From Myxococcales bacterium (GTDB lineage: Bacteria; Myxococcota; UBA727; GCA-2721815), in assembly GCA_002721815.1 (NCBI GenBank), contig PBLQ01000011.1:1-64000 (forward strand): a DNA stretch of 64,000 nucleotides, read 5' to 3'. A model generated the notes under the pieces. That model saw nothing but the letters and a program-made list of their open reading frames with translations. It was not told the DNA's origin and searched no databases. Shown here piece by piece: positions 7,700 through 16,247 of this stretch (its first letter is position 1; each line of letters opens with the position of its first letter). Made by a program: the position numbers and the translations under genes.

Positions 7700-9195
7700 A
7701 GAAGCCCGGAATATCTCTGTGTATGATCGTTCGCGACGAAGCGGCACATCTACCGAAATTTTTAGATTGCGCAGCAGGACTCTGGGACGAACTGTGCGTT
7801 GTAGATACGGGTTCGAATGACAACACCATTGAGATATTGCGCGAGCAAAATGCCGTTATCAAGCAAGTGGAATGGCAAAATGATTTTGCATTCCACCGCA
7901 ATCAAAGCCTCGACCTAGCGAAAATGCAATGGGTCGTTTTTCTAGACCCAGATGAGTTGGTCGGCCCAGATACAGTACAAGAAATAAGAAATTTAGCCAG
8001 TGACGATAACCTGCAGGCTGGCGCGGCCACGATTATTATCAGAGACCGTTGGCCAAACGGGACGGTCCGCGACAAAAGGCTTCTGCGTGTTTTTCGAAAC
8101 GAGCCCCAAGTAAGATTTAGAGTGCCTATTCACGAAGAGGTCACAAGCTCTGTAACCACCATGTTACAAGAAAAAAATCTAGGTTTAGCCCATCTACAAG
8201 GTATTGTGGAACATGTGGGCTACCTCCGTGAAACAGCGGTAGAGAAAGACAAGAAAAATCGTGATTGTGATATTTTACAAAAAGTCCTGCAAAAGGACCC
8301 TGAGGACCTTTACTCATGGTACAGACTACTTGATGTAGCACGCTACTGGAACGACAGTATTTTACTTAAAACGAATGCTAAAAAAGCATTAGAGGTGCTT
8401 CACCGCTCTCCCACAACTAATCTTCCCTCATTTATTGGAGATTTATTGGTCCTAATCGCCAATGCGCTTTTTAAAGACAATCCAAATGAGCAGTTACTTC
8501 TGTTAGAGCGTTGGAGACATCGAATTCCCCACCACCCAGCGCTTTGTGCGCAGCTGGGGATCGTCAATGAAGCGCTTGGTAATATTGAAAGCGCAAAAGC
8601 TTATTATCTGGAATGCTTGGACTCCGAGCAAGTCACTGGCGATGTTGCACTGGTTACGACCACCCCCACATTGGGTTTGGCTCGGTTATCTATGATGCAA
8701 AACCACATGGGTCTTGCTCTACAAAATGTAGAGGCCGCCCTCGCTTTCAACTACAAATCTATTGAAGCCATTTACGTAGGCATTGGTATTTGTGGCGCTG
8801 CAGCAGCAAATGAAGGTGTCGAAGATTTCTCGCGCGCATATAAAGAAAAATATGGTGAAACCAACGAACTGCATGCCGCCCTCGGTGAGTATTATTTCGG
8901 CAAAGGTGATTTTGCTAAAAGCGTGCCTCATTTTCAAATAAGTGCAGGTTCGCCAGCCGCTGGACGTCCGGCGCTCAAACTCTCTCAGGCGCTTTTCGCA
9001 TTGGGTAAATACAAGGATAGTAAAGCCGTTTTAAATCACATTCAGAATCATTATCCCGAGGCGAAACTTGCTTTATGGATAATCGAGCAAATCAAAGACA
9101 CCAAAGAAACTTTGCACCAAGAAGAGCTTAGCAACTATGTCAATGAGCTCCTTCAACCTTGGGTTTCAGCGCTTCCAAAAATAAGCGGATCGTAA
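7696..9195 (+). CDS. GT2-family glycosyltransferase with TPR-like C-terminus
   Basis: Predicted cytoplasmic glycosyltransferase, 499 residues. The N-terminal GT-A fold (about 1-230) starts ISLCMIVRDEAAHLPKFLDC, has the nucleotide-sugar-binding VVDTGSNDNT near 34-43 and a DxD-like FLDPDE near 81. This variant resembles the SunS/TPR-linked GT2 group. The rest (about 250-499) is helical with TPR-like repeats (ALGEYYFGKGDFAKSVPHF). Translation is coupled to the upstream GT41 gene by an ATGA overlap. A plausible role is extending or initiating the same glycan on flagellin. It is the last gene of the run; a bidirectional terminator lies 465 bases on. Confidence 0.8.
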   Translation: MKKPGISLCMIVRDEAAHLPKFLDCAAGLWDELCVVDTGSNDNTIEILREQNAVIKQVEWQNDFAFHRNQSLDLAKMQWVVFLDPDELVGPDTVQEIRNLASDDNLQAGAATIIIRDRWPNGTVRDKRLLRVFRNEPQVRFRVPIHEEVTSSVTTMLQEKNLGLAHLQGIVEHVGYLRETAVEKDKKNRDCDILQKVLQKDPEDLYSWYRLLDVARYWNDSILLKTNAKKALEVLHRSPTTNLPSFIGDLLVLIANALFKDNPNEQLLLLERWRHRIPHHPALCAQLGIVNEALGNIESAKAYYLECLDSEQVTGDVALVTTTPTLGLARLSMMQNHMGLALQNVEAALAFNYKSIEAIYVGIGICGAAAANEGVEDFSRAYKEKYGETNELHAALGEYYFGKGDFAKSVPHFQISAGSPAAGRPALKLSQALFALGKYKDSKAVLNHIQNHYPEAKLALWIIEQIKDTKETLHQEELSNYVNELLQPWVSALPKISGS

Positions 9196-9914
9196 ATTTT
9201 TAAGATTCCCTCGATGTGCAGAAACTCTTTTGCGCGCTATTTGCACCAACCACCAATGAAAATTTACGGATAGCGTATCGTTAATGGGGCGAACAAGCAG
9301 ACGAATCAACAATCGAAGAGTGAAAGGCTGGTATACTGGAAGAACTAACCTGGAAATCCGTATACTTTTGCGAGCACTGTCAATGATGCGCCCGGGCCCT
9401 GTGGGGTTACGTTCTCTTGGTTACTATTTTGTGGGCGATCGCAACTGAGAAAGCGCCTCAAGGTTTTATTTGCAGTACAATCCAAATGGTTCGTAGGTGC
9501 CACCTCATCTACAAGTCGTTGAATACGTTTGGAACTTCGTGCTTTACTCATGAATAAGAAAGAAAAAACATTCGACAATTTAGATGTACGGGACATGGGG
9601 CAATCCTGGGTTTTCAAGGGGGCACCATAAATGTCGTCACATCAGTAGCGCCCATTAAGGCAAAAGCAGCCTTTTTCGGGGCTGCTTTTGCTTAAAAATC
9701 AGTACGTTGTGTGGTTTCCGGTCTTCCAAAGGCTTGGGGCAGGCTTTGGAAACCTTTGGGGCGTTCTGCTTGCGCGAAGCTTGTTTGCGAAGAAATTGTT
9801 GCCGATGCATACCATATGGGTGCAAGCATCACTTCAGCCTCAAACAAGCCCGGTGCAAACAGACCTTGATGCGTAAAGATTCGTCACGACAGATTTGATT
9901 GTTAAGGCGAAGCG
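9196..9914. other. 719-base gene-poor gap between convergent operons
   Basis: No gene recognised. A minus-strand frame at 9345-9617 (90 codons) and plus frames near 9690-9900 have no recognisable domain, ribosome site or coding bias. Visible structure: GTATAC repeated around 9331 and 9360, the strong hairpin at 9660-9691, and an inverted repeat TCCAAAG...CTTTGGA at about 9725-9750. I looked for tmRNA, RNase P RNA, 6S and SRP RNA signatures and saw none. A small RNA ending at the 9660 terminator remains possible. Confidence 0.5.
9660..9692. terminator. Bidirectional terminator
   Basis: A perfect 12-bp stem (9660-9671 with 9680-9691) encloses an 8-nt loop. The core GCAGCC/GGCTGC has AAAA/TTTT arms, so it can stop transcription from the left (glycosyltransferase run) and from the right (pgeF operon). 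Confidence 0.75.
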
Positions 9915-10718
9915 CTAAATTATTGGTTCTGGTAGTTTCATCTGCTCTTGAACAGGCTCAGGCGCTTGACACAAAGCGATGACGCTCATTTGTCGTCCCG
10001 TGTTACCCTGCTCTTTCCGATGGGAGAAATAGGTTTCTATATCCGAATAGGTGCATCCTGGTATTTGTTCAACCTGAGCGATACCTAAATCATGTAAACG
10101 CTTTTGTATAAAAGCCCTCAAATCAAAGAGGCCTCTTTCTTCAGTTTGCTCAACGTAGAATTGTTCGGCGGGTAAGAGCTGGTTCGCTGCGTCCAACACT
10201 TCACGGCCCACCTGAAATTGCTCGGCGCCAATGCACGGGCCAATGGCAGCCACCATCTTTGAGGCAGGCACATTTAAGCGTGACGAAATGGCACTTACAC
10301 TTACGCCCATAATATCAGCCACTGCACCTCGCCAACCAGCGTGGACAGCGGCAACAAAACTGCCATCATGGTCCGTCATTAAAATGGGCGCACAATCTGC
10401 AGTCCGAACCGCAATACCAATATTTTCTTTCGTGGTAAAAACAGCGTCCGCCTGCACGTCGTCCATGGGCGTATCGTCGTTCACTTCAACGATTTCACAA
10501 CCGTGAACCTGCTGTGGTGCAATCAGAGCCTTGGGTGCCAATCCAATTTGAAAACGAATGCGGGCTAAATTTTCGTTGACCCGCGCTGGGGAGTCCATCA
10601 CCGTAAAACTGGTATTCAATCCCGACCAAGGCTGTGGCGATGTGCCACCCACACGACCGAAAAAGCCATGAGAAACACCCGCAATGGCAGACAAGCACGT
10701 GGCGCGTTGACCCAACAT
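9915..10718 (-). CDS. pgeF: Peptidoglycan editing factor / purine nucleoside phosphorylase family (YfiH, DUF152)
   Basis: Multicopper-oxidase-like laccase family protein. Members act as zinc-dependent purine nucleoside phosphorylase/adenosine deaminase, and E. coli PgeF removes wrong UDP-MurNAc-L-Ser intermediates. With the start at 10718 it has 267 residues. Hallmarks are SHGFFGRVGG near the N-terminus, AVHAGWRGAV near 121, IGPCIG near 160 and YFSHRKEQGNTGRQMSVI near 230, which supply the His/Cys/His metal ligands. The start is chosen because the TAATG junction with the upstream gene couples translation; a further-upstream in-frame ATG would overlap that gene by 49 bases. Family assignment is firm, the exact substrate is not. 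Confidence 0.9.
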   Translation of the reverse strand: MLGQRATCLSAIAGVSHGFFGRVGGTSPQPWSGLNTSFTVMDSPARVNENLARIRFQIGLAPKALIAPQQVHGCEIVEVNDDTPMDDVQADAVFTTKENIGIAVRTADCAPILMTDHDGSFVAAVHAGWRGAVADIMGVSVSAISSRLNVPASKMVAAIGPCIGAEQFQVGREVLDAANQLLPAEQFYVEQTEERGLFDLRAFIQKRLHDLGIAQVEQIPGCTYSDIETYFSHRKEQGNTGRQMSVIALCQAPEPVQEQMKLPEPII

Positions 10719-11344
10719 TAAAAGTCCATGCCCAAAAGCTGCCCATCCACGGGTAGAATACCGCAAGCATCTGTTTGAATCTGAATGTTTTTGGCAGTGA
10801 AACCTCTGGCACTGGCAATGGTCTCTAGCACCGCACGAAAGAGAATGAGTCGTTCAAAAAGAAAGTTAGCGCTGCCCGTTACACCATGAATCAAAAACGT
10901 GTGCCCCCCGGGTCGCCCATCTGGGGTGAGAGAACCCACAGAGAATTCCAAATCTTTCAAGACGTCGGCCAAAAAGTCTCCCAGGGACCAAATCAAATCC
11001 ATGGTCTCTAGAGGGTTCATCCCCACCGGCGGCAAATGGGTGGTTTCTCCCTGAGCATCATTCACCTCAAGCCCAAACAAAAGAGCCCAAGGGGCGTCGG
11101 TCGTGGGGGGTGACAGGCGCACCTGAGGCGCCACTTCTGTGCCTTGGGGCCATCCCAGCACCAATGGGCGCCCCAGTTGCGGAAAATCCACCGTAGGGCC
11201 TCTGGTGGCGTAAGATGTCGTTTTCTCGCCTTGCGGGCCCCACAAGGTTAAAGGGGCATCAGCGGGCCCCAGGGCGGATTTCAGCTGACCGCCGTCTGTG
11301 GGCAAGATCCATTGTATCCAAGATTTTTCCATACCAAACTCCAT
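10718..11344 (-). CDS. Uncharacterised protein upstream of pgeF
   Basis: I do not recognise this 208-residue protein. It has no signal peptide or membrane segment; the first half is rich in Gly/Pro and Trp, the second half (about 110-208) is an alpha/beta-like region with SLGDFLADVLKDLEFSV and GGHTFLIHGVTGSANFLFERL. The ATG at 11344 is preferred because AAAGGGGG lies six bases ahead of it; an ATG seven codons earlier has no such site. It overlaps pgeF by one base and so forms an operon with it. It diverges from the hydrolase at 11436. Confidence 0.65.
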   Translation of the reverse strand: MEFGMEKSWIQWILPTDGGQLKSALGPADAPLTLWGPQGEKTTSYATRGPTVDFPQLGRPLVLGWPQGTEVAPQVRLSPPTTDAPWALLFGLEVNDAQGETTHLPPVGMNPLETMDLIWSLGDFLADVLKDLEFSVGSLTPDGRPGGHTFLIHGVTGSANFLFERLILFRAVLETIASARGFTAKNIQIQTDACGILPVDGQLLGMDF

Positions 11345-11435
11345 GATCGGCCCCCTTTGTGCCATTCATTTAAAGGAAAAAAAAGGCATTCCTGTTTTCA
11401 CAGTGATAAGATAGGAGCCTTCCAGTGATTTGATT

Positions 11436-12410
11436 ATGTCTGATTCTGCCTCAAAACCATTGAACAAACCCCAACCCCTCAGTGAGATTCAGGGTGAGGC
11501 GGAACAATGGTTTATCACCGCAGATGGCACCAAATTGTTCTTTCACATTTCCAACCCACCCGATGCCAAGGGGCCCCCTTTTGTGCTCTGTGATGGCCTG
11601 GGGTGCGATGGTTACGTCTGGAAGTACCTCCGCCGTAACTTTGGGGCCAATCACCCCATGATTCACATCCATTATCGGGGGCACGGAAAAAGTGATGTGC
11701 CCACCGATTTGACCACGATCACCGTAGAAAAAACAGTATCGGACTTTCAGCAAATCCTCGGTGCCATTGGCTTAGAGGAAGCCATTTTCTGCGGGCATTC
11801 CATGGGCGTTCAAGTGGCCCTGGAGTACTTTCGCCACCGCCCCAAAAGCGTCAAAGGCCTTGTGCTGTTGTGTGGGTCCTACGAGTTTCCACTACACACA
11901 TGGCACGGGGGACACGACCCGTCCTTTCCCACCCCTTTTTCCAACCGTGTGATGAAAAAAGTATTTCCTCTCGTATCGGGGTCGATGATTCATTTCTCAC
12001 GTTTTCTCAACCCCATCTGGAAGAGAATGATGGCCACCGAGCTCAGCTTTCAAATTGGTGCACGCCTAGAACTCAACCCCCACCGGGTCAAAAAAGAGGA
12101 TTTCATGCCCTACCTCGAGCATTTGTCCCAAATGGACATGCGGGTTTTTGGACACATGGCGCGCAGTCTGGCTGAACACAGCGCTGCCGACATTTTGCCC
12201 AGTATCGAAATCCCCACCCTGGTGGTCGCAGGGGGCAAAGATACCTTCACCCCAGCTTGGCTTTCACAACAAATGCACTGGCGCATTCGGGGGAGCGAAT
12301 ACCTGTGCATCTCTGATGGCAGCCATACCACACCCATCGAGCACCCAGACATGCTGAACCTGCGTTTCGCCAAATTCCTAGAAAAGCACTATGAAGGCGG
12401 ATCTCTTTAG
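11436..12410 (+). CDS. Alpha/beta hydrolase
   Basis: Predicted cytosolic serine hydrolase of the alpha/beta-fold superfamily, about 324 residues. The nucleophile elbow GHSMG is near 120-124, the acid is likely the Asp in GGKDTFTP near 267, and the catalytic His is in DGSHTTPIEHPD near 296. The oxyanion region is VLCDGLGCDGYVWKY near 50. A cap insertion (about 150-235) with HFSRFLNPIWKRMMATE separates the core strands. Substrate unknown. Start: ATG at 11436; a TTG at 11430 is closer to the AGGAG at 11413-11417 and cannot be excluded. The end overlaps the convergent DUF4340 gene by four bases. Confidence 0.85.
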   Translation: MSDSASKPLNKPQPLSEIQGEAEQWFITADGTKLFFHISNPPDAKGPPFVLCDGLGCDGYVWKYLRRNFGANHPMIHIHYRGHGKSDVPTDLTTITVEKTVSDFQQILGAIGLEEAIFCGHSMGVQVALEYFRHRPKSVKGLVLLCGSYEFPLHTWHGGHDPSFPTPFSNRVMKKVFPLVSGSMIHFSRFLNPIWKRMMATELSFQIGARLELNPHRVKKEDFMPYLEHLSQMDMRVFGHMARSLAEHSAADILPSIEIPTLVVAGGKDTFTPAWLSQQMHWRIRGSEYLCISDGSHTTPIEHPDMLNLRFAKFLEKHYEGGSL

Positions 12411-13873
12411 AGATTTTGTTTGCGCATTTGCTCTTCGAGACTTTTACGCACGTCGGGCGGTAAGCTGTTAAAGCCTTGCGCCTGATTGAAGTTCATGGGC
12501 GGAGGAGCCACTTTCTTAAACAAATCGACCCCTCGCTCAAAACGAGTTTTCTGAAAAGAACGGACCAGATAGGTACCGCCATCAATGGGGCTTTTCACGT
12601 AAGTCTGTGCGTCTCCCTCGGTGAGGTCACGCCCAAAAATGAGGGCGGCTTGTTGACCGTCTGCCTGCTGAACCCTGACCTCCAAGGACGGTTTTTTAAA
12701 CCCAAAACCAACTTGGTTTTCAAGACCTACAAAAGATGCGGCCTTGGTATTTTTGAGGGAACTCAGCTGGCGCACCACTGTGGCAGGATCAAACTCGAAT
12801 GCGTCGGGCAACTTTTTGGGCGACGTGATCGCCCACGCCCCCGCGTTTTTCTCGACCACGGTTTTGTTTTGTCCGGAGATGATTTCCAATTTGGTAACCT
12901 GCTTATCGTCAAAAGCCACCAAGTCCATGGCGCGCAGCGCATCCAAGCCACCCTTAAATTTTTGCACACTGCTTTTAGTCAACAGATACACTTGTTCCTT
13001 GTCGGCCACCTTTACATACACCTGGTTCTTGTCGTTCTCGCTGCCGATGTGCAGCGTTAAAGACTTGCCCTCTTTCTTTTCAACAACCACTTGAGTGTGT
13101 GCACCACCAAAGCCCATTTCGTCGTCTTTCTTAGGCTCATCGACAAAAGCAACGGCGCGCAAGCTGGGCAAGGCGTCTACCAACCGCTTGGCCTCAGACA
13201 CACCAAACCGAAAGCCAGGTGCAGTTTTTACATCTTCAGCCAACTTGATTTGGCTTTGGGGCCCTTCCCCTTCGAGAACCAAAGCAAAACCTGCCTGTTC
13301 CACCGGTTTGAGTAACACGCGTGTGATTTCTTCTTTCTTCAGGTTCCAAAGACCACGCCCACGCCAATCAATGGTTTTTTTACTGACCAAAGACGCTAAT
13401 CGGGTACTCGCTGAAAAGACCTTGTCACTCCCAGATTCTCGCAAATAGTTACCGCCCTTCGCCGTGCGCTTGCCAATCACCAAGGACACCGCCTGACCTT
13501 TCTCGCTAGAAAGAATCACTTCCGTTCCTGTTTCGGCGGTCACTTCGTAATCGCCGTGTGCTTCCTTACGTTGGGACACCATAAAAGAGGAGCGTACTTT
13601 ACCCACCTCTTCTAAAACCTTCTCCACAGCCTGACCATCCGCAGGCACCTGCTTTGCACCGTCCGCCACAGCAATCTGCCATTGACCGTCTTTTTGGGAC
13701 AATCGGGCCGCGTTCTTTCCTTTGATTTCTACCTGACGTATGGCGCTTCCGTCAAAGTCCTTAAAGCTCAAGGTTTGTACCCCAACGCTTACCTGCTCTT
13801 CTTGAGTGGCAAAGAATACGCCTCCCAAGACCACCAATGCCCCCAGGGCGATCACTGCAGAACGGTTCATCAT
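12407..13873 (-). CDS. DUF4340-domain protein of a Gld-like ABC system
   Basis: Membrane-anchored extracytoplasmic protein, 488 residues, with one N-terminal hydrophobic segment (about 4-22, AVIALGALVVLGGVFFA). The rest consists of repeated DUF4340-type beta-rich units: VRQVEIKG-like strands, SLVIGKRTAKGGNYLRESG and LTLHIGSENDKNQVYVKVADKEQVYLL are typical (a strand, then ligand-like Gly, then Val-Tyr-Val). It ends in a Pro/Gln-rich tail. It is the last gene of a four-gene set with a GldG-like protein, an ABC-2 permease and an ATPase, the usual context for this family. Function of such sets outside Bacteroidota is unresolved. It starts 15 bases after the GldG-like stop codon. Confidence 0.8.
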   Translation of the reverse strand: MMNRSAVIALGALVVLGGVFFATQEEQVSVGVQTLSFKDFDGSAIRQVEIKGKNAARLSQKDGQWQIAVADGAKQVPADGQAVEKVLEEVGKVRSSFMVSQRKEAHGDYEVTAETGTEVILSSEKGQAVSLVIGKRTAKGGNYLRESGSDKVFSASTRLASLVSKKTIDWRGRGLWNLKKEEITRVLLKPVEQAGFALVLEGEGPQSQIKLAEDVKTAPGFRFGVSEAKRLVDALPSLRAVAFVDEPKKDDEMGFGGAHTQVVVEKKEGKSLTLHIGSENDKNQVYVKVADKEQVYLLTKSSVQKFKGGLDALRAMDLVAFDDKQVTKLEIISGQNKTVVEKNAGAWAITSPKKLPDAFEFDPATVVRQLSSLKNTKAASFVGLENQVGFGFKKPSLEVRVQQADGQQAALIFGRDLTEGDAQTYVKSPIDGGTYLVRSFQKTRFERGVDLFKKVAPPPMNFNQAQGFNSLPPDVRKSLEEQMRKQNL

Positions 13874-13888
13874 GTCTCCTTTAAAAGA

Positions 13889-15505
13889 TCAAACTTGAAT
13901 GGTGTGTCGACGTCGTTCTCTGGTACGCCACCGAATGACACCGTAAAGGCAAAACAAGAACGGAACGCCGAGCATGTTGCCATATTTCACGCCGTTACGG
14001 GTGGCATCACTCAAATCTTTTTCCAAAGGCGCCGCGGTCATGCCACGGGTCCGCATGGAAAGCAACGCTTCGTCGAGCATTAACCAGTCGATCAAATTCA
14101 GCACAAAAGCTTGTCCCAGGCGGCCGCCCACTTGGTCCCACATGAACGAAGAAGTTCCAACAACGACGATACGACCATCTTCTTTGCTCTCTGCCAATGC
14201 GCCCTCGGCTCCGCCAACGGCATTCGCGAAATGCGACTTAAACTTACCCTTGGCCACCACAGCTAAATCGTAGGGCCCGGTAAAACTCACCTGCTCTTGG
14301 TTCCAATCACGTGTGGGCATCAAATCGGTGGGATAAGTCTCGGTCCAGCTTTTGGCGGAGGATTTTGCCAAAGTGGTGAATTCCACTTGGTCGTTGCTCT
14401 CGTAGGACAATGGCGCGGCATAAGGGAAAACAAGGTTGCCCAAACCGTGGGTAATGGCGCTGTTGCCTTCCAGCTGAGCCACTCGGGGCATAAAGGGGTA
14501 TTGCACAGGGATGTTCACCACCATGAAACCTCGCCGCTGAGCAACGCTCAACTGAGCGCTTTCCACATCGGCCACCAACTCGTCCTTCAGCTCGACTCCA
14601 TAGGTTTTCAACATGGGCGCGAGACCATGAACAGCGTCTGTGATTTCAAAGGTCCTCATGTCCACATGCAAGCGATCGAGGAAGAAAGCCACCGAACCAC
14701 CGTTCATGATGAACTGGTCAATGGCCGCTTGACCTCCAGGTACAATCCCCTCTTTGGGGCCTACGACGAGTAAGGCGTCTACGTCATCATCGATCACAGG
14801 GTTTTCGGCCGTGAGTTCAACACTGCGCACATCGTAAATCTGGGACAAGACTGTTTGCAGTTGCTGAATTTTACTTTCTTCGTGGTCGTGAATCACACCC
14901 AACACTGGCGTTTTAGAGCGCGTCATTTTTCGGATGAGCGTGGTGATGTCGTATTCTAAGGTTGCAATGTTTTGGACCACTGGAATCACTTCAGAGGATT
15001 CTTGGTAGCGAATGGCAATGCCCATGTAGGCACGCTTGGTTTGCTGCTGGTCATCTTCAAGCACTCGGATTTCTACCGGTTGCACGCCTAAGGTTGCCAA
15101 CTCTTGCTCTACACTGGTGGCTTCACGAACGGGGCGCCCAAAGATATCCCGTTTCATTTCTTTCTTCTTCTCTTTGTCTTCGGCAGTTTCCTGTGAAGTG
15201 GGGTCTACGAATTCAAAGGCAACCTTACCTTTGGACGCAGCCCGATACTCCTGCAACAAATCGCGAACGTAGCGACTGTAGCTGGAATAGGGAGGCGGTA
15301 AATCAGAGGTAAAATACGCACTAATGGTCACCTGGTCTTCCAATGCCTCAGCTGTCTCCTGCGACGCCTCAGACAAAGTGAAGATTTGATTCTCAGTCAA
15401 ATCCACCCGGGTAAAAGTCCCCACGGAGATCAGATTTAAAAAGATCAGAGACCCTAAAACGGAAATCAATACAACGGATGCACTCTTTGAACTGTTTCTC
15501 ATCAT
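13889..15505 (-). CDS. GldG-like auxiliary component of ABC transporter
   Basis: 538-residue membrane protein of the family annotated as ABC-type transport system involved in gliding motility, auxiliary component. It has an N-terminal anchor (about 10-30, VVLISVLGSLIFLNLISVGTF), then DLTENQIFTLSEASQETAEAL, the typical start of the extracytoplasmic domain, and a C-terminal membrane segment (about 507-525). The middle contains a ThuA/GATase-like fold (DALLVVGPKEGIVPGGQAAIDQFIMNGGSVAFFLD). It lies 9 bases downstream of the permease gene. Gliding is not implied: homologues are widespread in non-gliders. Confidence 0.85.
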   Translation of the reverse strand: MMRNSSKSASVVLISVLGSLIFLNLISVGTFTRVDLTENQIFTLSEASQETAEALEDQVTISAYFTSDLPPPYSSYSRYVRDLLQEYRAASKGKVAFEFVDPTSQETAEDKEKKKEMKRDIFGRPVREATSVEQELATLGVQPVEIRVLEDDQQQTKRAYMGIAIRYQESSEVIPVVQNIATLEYDITTLIRKMTRSKTPVLGVIHDHEESKIQQLQTVLSQIYDVRSVELTAENPVIDDDVDALLVVGPKEGIVPGGQAAIDQFIMNGGSVAFFLDRLHVDMRTFEITDAVHGLAPMLKTYGVELKDELVADVESAQLSVAQRRGFMVVNIPVQYPFMPRVAQLEGNSAITHGLGNLVFPYAAPLSYESNDQVEFTTLAKSSAKSWTETYPTDLMPTRDWNQEQVSFTGPYDLAVVAKGKFKSHFANAVGGAEGALAESKEDGRIVVVGTSSFMWDQVGGRLGQAFVLNLIDWLMLDEALLSMRTRGMTAAPLEKDLSDATRNGVKYGNMLGVPFLFCLYGVIRWRTRERRRHTIQV

Positions 15506-15514
15506 GCACCTCCT

Positions 15515-16234
15515 TTATTGACGCGAGGAAGCCAAGGTTCGCGTGGTCAACAGCAAACCGGCCCCCGTTAATGAAAAGTAAAAAATAAGGTCACGGGTAT
15601 CTAAGACCCCGCGGGCGATGTTTCGAAAGTGGTAATCCACCGAAAGAAATTCAAACACCGAACCCATGGAGGCCGGCAAGAACACGGCTGTTCTATCGAT
15701 GATGTAAAAAGCGAAACAGAGCAATAAGCCAATAATAAACCCAACGATTTGGTTGCGGCTCAATGATGAGGCCCAAAGACCCAGAGCAATGAACGACGCT
15801 GCCATTAACAACAAGCCCAAATAACCGCCAACGGCTGGCCCCCAATCAAAACTGCTGTTATTCGCGGTTAAGTTGGCCACAGACAGGGCGTAAGGCAGGG
15901 TGAGCAACAGGCCAATGGCCACGATCACCAATGCTGCAAGGAACTTCCCAAAAACCACGTGAGAGTCTCTGATCGGCATGGTCAGCAGCAGCTCGATGGT
16001 GCCCGCTTTGCGTTCTTCCGCCAACAAGCGCATGGTCAATGCCGGTGCGAACACCACAAAAAGCAAAGGTGCCAAGTTGAAGAACTCTCTTAAGGAAGCC
16101 TGCCCCACCAGGAACAACGTGTTGAAATAAAAATATCCTGACAACAGCAGGAAAACGCCGAGGGTAATGTACGCCATGGGCGAGTTAAAAAACGAACGGA
16201 TTTCTCTTTTGGCAATCGCAGTTACTGCAGACAT
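15515..16234 (-). CDS. ABC-2 type permease (GldF-like)
   Basis: Integral membrane subunit, 239 residues with six hydrophobic helices, of an ABC-2 exporter. It starts with AIAKREIRSFFNSPMAYITLGVFLLLSGYFYF, typical of the GldF/NatB-type family, and includes LLAEERKAGTIELLLTMPI, the cytoplasmic coupling segment found in these permeases. It sits 13 bases after the ATPase gene and before the GldG-like gene. Substrate unknown. Confidence 0.9.
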   Translation of the reverse strand: MSAVTAIAKREIRSFFNSPMAYITLGVFLLLSGYFYFNTLFLVGQASLREFFNLAPLLFVVFAPALTMRLLAEERKAGTIELLLTMPIRDSHVVFGKFLAALVIVAIGLLLTLPYALSVANLTANNSSFDWGPAVGGYLGLLLMAASFIALGLWASSLSRNQIVGFIIGLLLCFAFYIIDRTAVFLPASMGSVFEFLSVDYHFRNIARGVLDTRDLIFYFSLTGAGLLLTTRTLASSRQ

Positions 16235-16247
16235 GCTCCATCTCCTG

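Noticed and set aside
9345-9617. 90-codon minus-strand frame in the 719-base gap
   Set aside because: No domain, no ribosome site, composition unlike neighbours; kept only as part of the gap note.
9301-9692. Possible tmRNA, RNase P, 6S or SRP RNA
   Set aside because: None of the conserved sequences (for example a CCA-ended acceptor with a tag frame) could be found.
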